A DNA stretch of 55,572 nt from an uncultured Maricaulis sp. (GTDB lineage Bacteria > Pseudomonadota > Alphaproteobacteria > Caulobacterales > Maricaulaceae), in NCBI RefSeq assembly GCF_905480005.1, contig NZ_CAJQOO010000040.1, positions 1-55,572 of the forward strand, written 5' to 3'. The position numbers were made by a program, and so were the translations under genes. Shown here one piece after another: positions 1 through 7,317 of this stretch. Positions within the stretch are counted from its first letter, which is position 1. Each line of letters starts with the position of its first letter. Below the pieces are notes generated by a model. That model saw nothing but the letters and a program-made list of their open reading frames with translations. It had not been told where the DNA came from and ran no database searches.

Positions 1-569
1 TCATCGCGCTGATTCATGCCGTCCCAGAAAAACTGATCGAGCAGATAGCCATGGGCGCCGTGCAGCTCGATGGCGTCAAAGCCGATTTCGGCGGCCGCCT
101 TGGCGGCCTTGGCGAAGGCCGCGATCGTATCGGCGATATCCTCGGCGCTCATCGCTTCGCCGACCTGTTTGCCACCGGGGACGATGCCGGACGGGCTGTC
201 GGACTTGGCTTCAGGGTGAGGGCCGGTGCCCGGCTTGCGGGCCAGGCCAACATGCCAGAGCTGCGGCGCGATCTTGCCACCGGCGGCGTGGACCGCGTCC
301 ACGACGGTTTTCCAGCCGGCCAGCGAGTCGGCCTCATGAAAATTCGGTATGGCCGGGTCGAAACTGGCGCCGGGGCGGTCGACCGTTGTTCCCTCGGTGA
401 TGATCAGGCCGACCGCATTCTCGGCCCGGCGGCGATAATAATCGACGACCGGTTGTCCGGGCACGCCGCCCGGGCTTTTGGACCGGGTCATCGGTGCCAT
501 GACGATCCGGTTTGGAAGGGTGAGCGAGCCCAGGGAGAAGGGGCGGAAAAGAGCGTCAGTGGCGGTCAT
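1..569 (-). CDS. Old Yellow Enzyme family NADH:flavin oxidoreductase (C-terminus beyond window)
   Basis: N-terminal 189 residues of an FMN-dependent ene-reductase; the gene runs off the left edge. Seen: the N-terminal LFRPFSLGSLTLPNRIVMAP strand, the MAPMTRS motif, ITEGTTV, APQLWHVG, and IELHGAHGYLIDQFFWD, all typical of the OYE TIM barrel that reduces activated C=C bonds with NAD(P)H. The start ATG (567-569) is preceded by a GAGG ribosome binding site. It diverges from the ATP-grasp gene at 743. The family is clear; the physiological substrate cannot be told from sequence, and these enzymes often act in electrophile detoxification. Confidence 0.93.
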   Translation of the reverse strand, partial: MTATDALFRPFSLGSLTLPNRIVMAPMTRSKSPGGVPGQPVVDYYRRRAENAVGLIITEGTTVDRPGASFDPAIPNFHEADSLAGWKTVVDAVHAAGGKIAPQLWHVGLARKPGTGPHPEAKSDSPSGIVPGGKQVGEAMSAEDIADTIAAFAKAAKAAAEIGFDAIELHGAHGYLLDQFFWDGMNQRD

Positions 570-637
570 GCGGTGATCCTCGCGAAATGAACTGGCCCAA
601 CAGGTAGGGAAGTTCGCGACAAAATCGACCCTTCGGT

Positions 638-656
638 ATGTATTTCACCCATACAT
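638..656. promoter_or_regulatory. Possible operator: ATGTAT-N7-ATACAT inverted repeat
   Basis: A 6-bp inverted repeat with a 7-base spacer, about 70 bp upstream of the oxidoreductase start and in the spacer it shares with the divergent ATP-grasp gene. OYE genes are often controlled by TetR- or ArsR-type repressors, so an operator is plausible, but no regulator is adjacent and the arms are short. Confidence 0.25.
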
Positions 657-742
657 TTTGCGGCGGTGCAGCGTGAACCGGCGCGCAGGAGCGCGCGACT
701 GCCGAGACTAGGCGCGGTCCGGTCGGCTCGGTACAAAGCCGC

Positions 743-1759
743 ATGGCGTCACGCTCCCAACCCGATTCCCGGCCGGTATCCCGACCGTTCAATGCCCGCA
801 TGGTGGCGCAGGTCTGCGCGGAGCAGGGCTGGCGCTATGCCGATCTGGATGGTGGCGCAGGCTATCTCTTCGCAGTGGAAGATGCGGGGCGGCGAGTCCT
901 GTCAGGCAGCGGCGCGGTGTGCGCCTATCCAACCAATCCGGCCAGCGCTTACTCGATCGCCCGGGACAAGTCTTTCACCCATGCCGCGCTGGTGGCGGCG
1001 GGTCTGTCGAGCATCCCGACCGAGCTGGTCTTTCTGGAAAGCGCGCGCCGACATTTGCGTGCGCCCGGTCGCGAGGGTGAAGACTTGCTGGCGCGCGCGG
1101 ACCGGATGAACTTCCCGCTCTTTGTCAAACCCAATCGTGGCGCCCATGGCGACTTCGCCGAAACTGTCGCCGATCGCGCCGCACTCGCGGATTATCTGGG
1201 GCGTGTGGCCCGGCGCCATGACCAGATCGTCGTACAGCCCGTCATTGATGCGCCGGAATACCGCGTCCTCGTCGTCGGTGGTCAGGCGCGGTTTCAATAC
1301 CGCAAGGCCGAGGGCGGGCTGGCCGGAGCGGCGGACGAGTCCTGGCAGGCTGTGTTCGAGCGGCTGAATACCGATCTGAAGCGGGAGGCGCTGAGCCCGA
1401 TTCCGCACGGCCAGTTTGTGGCGGCGCTGGAGCATGCAGGCCGGCGCGCGGAGGCGATATCGGGCGACGGCGCCTGGCTGGAATTGCCCGGGCGGCGCAA
1501 TCTCGCAACAGGCGGACATCCGGTCGATTTCCGCGTGGAGGCGGAGGCCGAGCCAGCCCAGCTTGCCATCGCCGCGACCGCCGCCCTGGGTCTTGACGTC
1601 GCCGGTGTCGATCTCTTCTGGTCCAAGGGCAACCCGCCGCGCGTCCTCGAGGTCAACGCCAATCCCAGCTTCGCCTCGCTGGAGAAGCTGGGTCAGACGG
1701 CGCTCGCCAGGCAGATATGGACGGACATCCTGGCGGCGGCCCTGGGCAGCGCAGGATGA
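743..1759 (+). CDS. ATP-grasp amino acid ligase, cyanophycin-synthetase/RimK-like
   Basis: 338 residues. ATP-grasp signatures in order: FPLFVKPNRGAHG (about 124-136, nucleotide-binding Lys129), the QYRK strand near 185, then NLATGG (253-258), DVAGVD (285-290) and VLEVNANPSF (301-310), which carries the metal-ligand Glu303/Asn305. The NLATGG..LGLDVAGVD..EVNA succession resembles the glutathione/cyanophycin synthetase ATP-grasp module more than RimK. Such enzymes form an amide bond through an acyl-phosphate. The stop overlaps the next start (ATGA at 1756-1759), so it is translationally coupled to a Mur-ligase/FolC-like gene. The reaction is inferred; the fold is secure. Confidence 0.85.
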   Translation: MASRSQPDSRPVSRPFNARMVAQVCAEQGWRYADLDGGAGYLFAVEDAGRRVLSGSGAVCAYPTNPASAYSIARDKSFTHAALVAAGLSSIPTELVFLESARRHLRAPGREGEDLLARADRMNFPLFVKPNRGAHGDFAETVADRAALADYLGRVARRHDQIVVQPVIDAPEYRVLVVGGQARFQYRKAEGGLAGAADESWQAVFERLNTDLKREALSPIPHGQFVAALEHAGRRAEAISGDGAWLELPGRRNLATGGHPVDFRVEAEAEPAQLAIAATAALGLDVAGVDLFWSKGNPPRVLEVNANPSFASLEKLGQTALARQIWTDILAAALGSAG

Positions 1760-3072
1760 GGCGGACAACGCTCGACCTGCCTCGCTTCGGCGCCGGCCCG
1801 GGCCTGGTTCGCACAGCGCGGCTGGCAGCCCGGCTGGACCTGGACCTCGCCGCGTTGGGCCAGCGCGCCGTCGTGATCACCGGCAGTAATGGCAAGGGCA
1901 GCACGGCGAGCCTTCTGACGGCGCTTCTGGCCGAGGCGGGCGAGCATGTCGGAAGCTTTATCTCCCCGCATCTCTTCGCTTTCAACGAGCGGTTTTGCGT
2001 GCAGGGCCTGCCGGTTGGTGACGGGCCATTGGCCGCTGCAGAAGCGCGTGTGGCAGCGGCAATCAAGGCGGATGTCGCCGATCACCCCGAGGACCAGTTC
2101 GGGGAGTTCGAGGCCTGGTTTCTCACGGCGCTTTGTCTCTTCGACGCGGCGGCCTGTAACCGGCTTGTGATCGAGGCAGGCATTGGCGGGCGCTATGATC
2201 CCTGTCGATTGTTGCAGGCACCGGTCACGGCCATCGTCAGCCTGGATCTGGAGCATACTGCCCTGCTTGGTGAGACGCGCCAGGCCATTGCGCTCGACAA
2301 GCTGGACGCTGCCCCACCGCGCGCTCGGGTTTTCCTGGGGCGCGGCTTTGATGATGTCCACGCGGACCTGGAGAGCGCTTGCGCGTCAGACGGTCGGGAG
2401 CTTGTGGACGCCTTGGCCAGCTATACTGCGGTGAGGCGACGGGATGCGGTGTCCGGACAGCAGGTTTCAACCATCCACGCGCGCCAGGGCGAGTTTGACT
2501 TTAGCCTGAATCTGCTTGGCGCCCGACAGGCCGAGAATGCGCTCCTGGCGCTTGAGTTGGCCCGCGCCGTGAGGCCCGATATCGCGGATGCGCGCTGGCC
2601 CGTTCTTGCGAGATCGGCATTCGCGCGGGCGCGGTGCGCCGGTCGATTGGAAGTCCTGCCGGGACAACCGCCTCTGCTGATAGATGTCGGTCATACGCCG
2701 GCGGCGGTCGGGTCCGCGATCGAGGCCGTTGCCGACATTCTGGATGTCGGCCGGACCGTCCTTCTTCTCGGCCTGTCGAAGAGCAAGGATGTCGATGGCA
2801 TGCTGGCGCGCATCCTGCCGCATTTCGACCGGGTGATCATCGGAGCGGGCTATCAGGGTGTTGCCCCGCAGGTGCTGGGCGAGCGGGTCAGAAACTTGCG
2901 ACCCGAAATCGAGGTACTGGCGGTTTGCGAGGATGCTGGTGCCTCGCTTGCGGCGGCGCGGCGCCTCTGCCGGGCCGGGGATGTTCTGGTCGGGCTCGGC
3001 GGATTGTTCTGGGCCGCGGCCTTGCGCGCACAGGTGCTGGGACTCGATGCCGACGGCCCGGACTTCACCTGA
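1756..3072 (+). CDS. FolC/Mur ligase family protein
   Basis: 438 residues. P-loop ITGSNGKGST (41-50), SPHLFAFNERF (70-80), VIEAGIGGRYD and IALDKLDA match folylpolyglutamate/dihydrofolate synthase, including the lysine equivalent to the carbamylated one in FolC. The C-terminal DGAHN motif of FolC is replaced by DVGHT near residue 311. It begins inside the stop codon of the CphA-like ATP-grasp gene, a pairing that is not the usual accD-folC setting. Either a bona fide FolC in an odd location, or a paralogue that joins amino acids together with its ATP-grasp partner. The family is certain; the substrate is not. Confidence 0.82.
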   Translation: MRRTTLDLPRFGAGPGLVRTARLAARLDLDLAALGQRAVVITGSNGKGSTASLLTALLAEAGEHVGSFISPHLFAFNERFCVQGLPVGDGPLAAAEARVAAAIKADVADHPEDQFGEFEAWFLTALCLFDAAACNRLVIEAGIGGRYDPCRLLQAPVTAIVSLDLEHTALLGETRQAIALDKLDAAPPRARVFLGRGFDDVHADLESACASDGRELVDALASYTAVRRRDAVSGQQVSTIHARQGEFDFSLNLLGARQAENALLALELARAVRPDIADARWPVLARSAFARARCAGRLEVLPGQPPLLIDVGHTPAAVGSAIEAVADILDVGRTVLLLGLSKSKDVDGMLARILPHFDRVIIGAGYQGVAPQVLGERVRNLRPEIEVLAVCEDAGASLAAARRLCRAGDVLVGLGGLFWAAALRAQVLGLDADGPDFT

Positions 3073-3102
3073 TCAGGGCGCAACCGCCTCTTGCGCAGAA
3101 AA

Positions 3103-3117
3103 GAAAACGGTGTTCAC
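3103..3117. promoter_or_regulatory. Operator-like inverted repeat GAAAAC-N3-GTTCAC
   Basis: Lies 36 bp upstream of the monooxygenase ATG. Near-copies are found at 38276-38290 and 47520-47534, the latter just upstream of the fatty acid desaturase. The architecture (6-3-6 inverted repeat) fits a TetR-type repressor site; the regulator itself is not in the window. Confidence 0.5.
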
Positions 3118-3153
3118 TTTTCTCTCCCACCGAAGATGCGGTACGGAGGAAAC

Positions 3154-4647
3154 ATGTCCGATCACGATCTCGATGTCCTGATTGTCGGGGCTGGCCTGTC
3201 TGGTATTGGCGCTGCCTATCACCTGCAGACCCGATGTCCTGGCCGGCGCTATGCCATTCTCGAGGCGCGCGACGCGATCGGCGGGACCTGGGACCTGTTT
3301 CGCTATCCGGGTATTCGTTCGGACAGTGACATGTACACATTCGGCTATGCCTTCCGGCCCTGGACGGGTGGCAAGGCCTTCGCCGACGGTCCGTCCATCC
3401 GCCAATATGTCCGCGACACGGCCAGCGAAAACGGGATCGACCAACATATCCATTTCGGTCACACCGTGGTTTCGGCGAACTGGGAGAGTGACGCCGCGCG
3501 TTGGACGGTCACCGCGACCGATGCCAATGGTGACACGCAAGTCTTCACGGCGCGCTTCGTCATGCTGTGTTCGGGCTATTACCGCTACAAGCAGGGCTAT
3601 TTGCCGGAATTTGCGGGCTATGATGATTTCAAGGGCGCCATCGCGCATCCCCAGCACTGGGATGGCGAGCTGGATTATGCCGGCAAGAAAGTCGTGATTA
3701 TCGGCTCTGGCGCTACCGCCGTGACGCTGGTTCCTGCCATGGCGGAGACCGCGGGCCATGTGACGATGCTGCAGCGTTCGCCGACCTATATCGCCGCGCG
3801 TCCCTCACGCGATGCGATCGCCGAAACCTTGCGCAAGGCGCTGCCCGCCAAGCTCGCCTACCTTTTGGCGCGCATCAAGAATATCGGTCTTTCCATCTAT
3901 GTTTATCAGCTCTCCCAGCGCTGGCCGAATGTCGTCAAGAAGGCGGTCATCAAGGCGGTGAAGGACGAGCTGGGCGAGGGCTTCGATGTCGAGAAGCATT
4001 TCACGCCGAATTATAATCCCTGGGACCAGCGCTTCTGCCTGGCGCCGGATGGCGACTTCTTCCAGACGCTGAGATCCGGCAAGGCGGACATTGTCACCGA
4101 CCAGATCGAGCGTTTCACCGAAACCGGCATTCAGCTCGTCTCGGGCGAACATATCGATGCCGACATCATCGTGCCGGCAACCGGTCTGGAAATGCAGCTG
4201 GCGGGCGGGGCCGAGATTTCGCGCGACGGCGCGGTGATCGATCCGGCGGATCTCTATACCTATCGCGGCATGATGCTTGGCGATGTGCCCAATCTGGCGC
4301 TCGCATTCGGCTATACCAATGCCTCCTGGACGCTGAAGGTCGATCTGACCTGCGAACGCGTCTGCCGCATGCTCAATCACATGAAGAAGACCGGCACCGA
4401 TATCGCTGTCCCGCAAGTGCCCGCTGACATCACGCCGGAGCCGTTGCTGAACTTCTCGTCCGGCTATGTCCAGCGCGCCATCGCGCACCTTCCCAAGCAA
4501 GGTGATCGCGCGCCCTGGAAGACCTATCAGAACTATGTCCAGGACATGCTCACCATTCGCTTCGGCAAGCTCGAGGATGGCTATATGAATTTCTCCAGGG
4601 CACCGGATCCGGTGTCGGATGAAGCCATGAAGGCGGCGGCCGAATGA
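3154..4647 (+). CDS. Flavin-containing Baeyer-Villiger-type monooxygenase
   Basis: 497 residues. FAD Rossmann motif VGAGLSGIG near residue 11, GGTWDLFRYPGIRSDSD near 43, the Baeyer-Villiger fingerprint FKGAIAHPQHWD (159-170, matching FxGxxxHxxxW[P/D]) and the NADPH motif IGSGATA (183-189). The enzyme class inserts oxygen next to a ketone to give an ester or lactone, using NADPH and O2. The start was placed at the ATG behind GGAGGA (3145-3150), not at the upstream in-frame start at 3091. It overlaps the SDR gene by ATGA and heads a three-gene operon. The natural ketone is unknown. Confidence 0.92.
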   Translation: MSDHDLDVLIVGAGLSGIGAAYHLQTRCPGRRYAILEARDAIGGTWDLFRYPGIRSDSDMYTFGYAFRPWTGGKAFADGPSIRQYVRDTASENGIDQHIHFGHTVVSANWESDAARWTVTATDANGDTQVFTARFVMLCSGYYRYKQGYLPEFAGYDDFKGAIAHPQHWDGELDYAGKKVVIIGSGATAVTLVPAMAETAGHVTMLQRSPTYIAARPSRDAIAETLRKALPAKLAYLLARIKNIGLSIYVYQLSQRWPNVVKKAVIKAVKDELGEGFDVEKHFTPNYNPWDQRFCLAPDGDFFQTLRSGKADIVTDQIERFTETGIQLVSGEHIDADIIVPATGLEMQLAGGAEISRDGAVIDPADLYTYRGMMLGDVPNLALAFGYTNASWTLKVDLTCERVCRMLNHMKKTGTDIAVPQVPADITPEPLLNFSSGYVQRAIAHLPKQGDRAPWKTYQNYVQDMLTIRFGKLEDGYMNFSRAPDPVSDEAMKAAAE

Positions 4648-5498
4648 GCCGGCGTTTCGAATTTTCCGGTCGTACAGCCCTGATCACAGGGGCAGCCAGT
4701 GGTATCGGTGCCGCGCTGGCGGCTGGACTGGCCGCGCGCGGTGCGCATCTGATCCTGGCCGATATCAATGCCGAGGGGCTGGAGGCCGTCGCAGCGCCGC
4801 TGCGCCAGTCGGGCCATCGCGTCACGACGCATGTCGTCGACATGGCGGACGCCGAGGCGATTTCCGGCCTGGCCCGGGATGTGGCGACGGCCGGTGAGCC
4901 GGTTCATCTTCTGATCAATAATGCCGGTATTGCCCTGGGCGGCCTGTTTGAAGAGGTCGACATGGCCGACTTTGAGCGTCTCCTGGATATCAATCTCTAT
5001 GGCGTCATCCGAATGACCCGCGCCTTCCTGCCTCGCCTCCGGGCCGTCGAGGAAGCGCATATCATCAATATTTCCAGCATTTTCGGGATCGTCGCACCGG
5101 CGGGGCAAGCGGCCTATTCGACGGCCAAGTTCGGGGTGAAGGGTTTTTCCAACGCCCTGCGTCACGAGCTCGCCGGATCGACCATTGGCGTGACCACGGT
5201 GCATCCCGGCGGTGTGTCCACCAATATCGCCGCCAGTGCCAAACCGCCGCCGAATTCCAGCGCGGCCGAGATCGAGGCGGGCAAGAAGCAGACCCAGCGC
5301 CTGCTGGTCATGCCGCCAGCCGAGGCGGCGCGCATCATCCTCGACGGTGTGGCCCGCAAGAAGCCGCGCATTCTCGTCGGCCGGGATGCCCACACAATGA
5401 TGTGGTTCGAGCGTCTGTTTCCGACCCGCTATTGGTCCCTGATGCAATCCATCATCGGCTCGCGCCGGTCCGGTTCCAAAACGCCGTCACAGGGGTAG
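4644..5498 (+). CDS. Short-chain dehydrogenase/reductase (SDR)
   Basis: 284 residues. Classical SDR elements: TGAASGIG (15-22) for NAD(P) binding, NNAG (92-95), the catalytic Ser in INISS (about 144), and YSTAK with Tyr158 and Lys162. It probably interconverts an alcohol and a ketone. It starts inside the stop codon of the Baeyer-Villiger gene and ends three bases before the hydrolase start, so the three are almost certainly co-transcribed. Asp40 after the second strand suggests NAD rather than NADP preference (inference). The substrate is unknown. Confidence 0.92.
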   Translation: MSRRFEFSGRTALITGAASGIGAALAAGLAARGAHLILADINAEGLEAVAAPLRQSGHRVTTHVVDMADAEAISGLARDVATAGEPVHLLINNAGIALGGLFEEVDMADFERLLDINLYGVIRMTRAFLPRLRAVEEAHIINISSIFGIVAPAGQAAYSTAKFGVKGFSNALRHELAGSTIGVTTVHPGGVSTNIAASAKPPPNSSAAEIEAGKKQTQRLLVMPPAEAARIILDGVARKKPRILVGRDAHTMMWFERLFPTRYWSLMQSIIGSRRSGSKTPSQG

Positions 5499-5501
5499 TT
5501 C

Positions 5502-6467
5502 ATGCTCACCATCATCCTTTCCGTCATTGGCGGCATTATCGGGTTGGTCCTGGTCGGACTTCTCGTGGCCTGGCGCTTTTCGCACTCGGTCGCGGCCAAG
5601 GCGGCAGCAGCCATTCCCCCAAAGGGGCATTTCACAGAGGTCGAGGGCGGGCGGCTGCACTGGATCGAAAAGGGCGAGGGGCGCCCGGTCGTGATGATCC
5701 ATGGCCTGGCCGGTAATCTGCACAATTTTTCCTACGCGATGGTCGATCGACTGGCCGAGGCGGGGTATCGCGCCATTGCCATCGACCGACCGGGTTGTGG
5801 CTGGTCCGAGCGCGACAGTGATGAGCAGGCGCGCATTCCCGAGCAGGCCCGCATGATCGCCGAAATGCTGGCCAAGGAGGGCATCGAGAAGCCGCTTCTC
5901 GTCGGGCATTCGCTGGGCGGGGCCGTGTCGCTGGCCCTGGCGCTGAACCATGCCGATCAGGTTGGCGGACTGGCGCTGGTCTCGGCGCTCATCACGGCGC
6001 CGGAGACGCCGTCCGAGGCCTTTTCGGGCATCAATGTCGCGAATCCGGGGATGCGCCGTTTCATCGCCGAGACCCTGGCTGTCCCGATGTCCATCCGCAG
6101 TGGCGCCAAGACACTGGCGATTGTCTTCGGACCGGATGCGGCGCCGGAGGATTTCCGTTTCAAGGGCGGTGGCTTGTTGTCGCTTCGCCCGAACGCCTTT
6201 TATGCCGCGGCGACCGACATGCATGCCGTGGGCATCGACATGGGCAGCATTACTGCGCGCCTGAGCGAGATCGACCTGCCGGTTGGTCTGTTTTACGGCA
6301 TGGACGACCGCATCCTCTCGGCCTCCGAGCAGATCGAGGCCCTGACGGCCGCTCTACCCGATGCCGATGTCGAGACAATGGAGGCGCGCGGCCACATGCC
6401 GCCGGTCATCGAGCCGGAGCGGTTGCAGGGCTTCATCCAGCGCATGGCTGGCAAGGCCGGCCACTGA
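5502..6467 (+). CDS. Membrane-anchored alpha/beta hydrolase
   Basis: 321 residues. An N-terminal hydrophobic segment (about 3-24) suggests an anchor in the inner membrane. HGLAGN (67-72) forms the oxyanion loop, GHSLGG (135-140) carries nucleophile Ser137, GMDDRI supplies an acid residue and EARGHMPP the catalytic His. It is the third gene of the monooxygenase-SDR-hydrolase operon, where an ester or lactone hydrolase would open the Baeyer-Villiger product. The specificity (esterase, lactonase, epoxide hydrolase) is inferred only from context. Confidence 0.88.
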   Translation: MLTIILSVIGGIIGLVLVGLLVAWRFSHSVAAKAAAAIPPKGHFTEVEGGRLHWIEKGEGRPVVMIHGLAGNLHNFSYAMVDRLAEAGYRAIAIDRPGCGWSERDSDEQARIPEQARMIAEMLAKEGIEKPLLVGHSLGGAVSLALALNHADQVGGLALVSALITAPETPSEAFSGINVANPGMRRFIAETLAVPMSIRSGAKTLAIVFGPDAAPEDFRFKGGGLLSLRPNAFYAAATDMHAVGIDMGSITARLSEIDLPVGLFYGMDDRILSASEQIEALTAALPDADVETMEARGHMPPVIEPERLQGFIQRMAGKAGH

Positions 6468-6547
6468 CGTCGAAACCGGGCGCACACACTGGTTTCAAGG
6501 TGATATAAAAATTAGGGTTTCACCGAATGGTCCGGGCGTGAGGGGCA

Positions 6548-7000
6548 ATGGCCAAGTCGATACATTTGCGCATTGATCAGGGTTCACCGGCCGCGCGGGT
6601 GCTGTCGGTGGTTCTGTGGGTTCGAGCACTCTGGGCCTTTGGCCTGTTTTTGGTTCTGATCGGCTATCGTGGCGGCGTGCCGTGGCTGCAATTTGTCGAC
6701 GGCGCCATCGGCCAGTTCGTCGGCATTGTCCGCCTGCCATTCCTGTTTCTCTGGTTTGGCTATGTGCTGGGATATCTGATCGCAGCCTGGCGTTTTCCCC
6801 GAAATCCAGGTCAGGCGCTACTGGTCTATTTCCTGGCCACCGCGCTCGACTTCTCGCTGTGGCTGATCGCTTCCATGTTCGTGGAATATGAATTCCTTCT
6901 CGGCGGTACGGCGCCTGTCATCGATTTCGTGTTCAACGCGCTGGACCTGCTATTGCTGTCATGTCTGCTCATCGCCGCCCTCTCCAGTCGCGCTCGATAG
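6548..7000 (+). CDS. Hypothetical four-helix membrane protein
   Basis: 150 residues with four strongly hydrophobic stretches (about 15-40, 55-80, 90-110 and 120-145) and a short basic N-terminus (MAKSIHLRI), so an inner-membrane protein. No family is recognised. It lies 80 bp after the hydrolase and may be the last gene of that transcript. An interspersed palindromic repeat begins 26 bp after its stop. Confidence 0.6.
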   Translation: MAKSIHLRIDQGSPAARVLSVVLWVRALWAFGLFLVLIGYRGGVPWLQFVDGAIGQFVGIVRLPFLFLWFGYVLGYLIAAWRFPRNPGQALLVYFLATALDFSLWLIASMFVEYEFLLGGTAPVIDFVFNALDLLLLSCLLIAALSSRAR

Positions 7001-7025
7001 GGCCGAGCGGCTGGCGCGCACCGCA

Positions 7026-7156
7026 CCATGGACCGCTTGCCGAGACTTCGCCGTCTCCGCTTCTTCAGGTCAAGGGCGCCGCAGGCGCCGCTTCGCGGTT
7101 CCACCCTTGAGCTGAAGAAGCGGATACGGCCTGCTGGCTGACAAGTGATCTATGGA
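7026..7156. repeat. Interspersed palindromic repeat, family 1, copy A
   Basis: About 130 bp that folds on itself. The left arm (through TTCTTCAGGTCAAGGG) is matched by the right arm (CCCTTGAGCTGAAGAA then GGATACGGC and GGCTGACAAG), closed by a GC-rich loop GGCGCCGCAGGCGCC. Related copies are at 15908-16039, 16946-16996 (half), 42478-42610 and 52155-52283. It sits between convergent genes. The outer ends (CATGG and CTATGG) are the most diverged of the set. Confidence 0.8.
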
Positions 7157-7193
7157 TGGCTCCGCGCAGAGCGCCGCGCGCTAAACAACGTGT

Positions 7194-7309
7194 TCCCTCT
7201 CCCTTGGGAGAGGGTGGCCGGAGGCCGGGTGAGGGGGGAGCCCCGGTGCCGTCCGAGTTGATCCCCCTCATCCGTCGCTTCGCGACACCTTCTCCCCGGG
7301 GAGAAGAGC
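7194..7309. repeat. GC-rich inverted repeat between convergent genes
   Basis: Contains the perfect hairpin CCCTCTCCC-TT-GGGAGAGGG (7195-7214), then GGCCGGAGGCCGGGTGAGGG, and ends with CTTCTCCCCGGGGAGAAG (7290-7307). No T tract follows, so it is probably a dispersed repeat and not a standard terminator. It fills the rest of the 7001-7317 gap before the end of the carboxylase gene. Confidence 0.5.
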
Positions 7310-7317
7310 CCGCCCGC

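Noticed and set aside
7194-7309. Intrinsic terminator between the convergent genes
   Set aside because: The hairpins are strong but no T tract follows on either strand, so a dispersed repeat is the better description.
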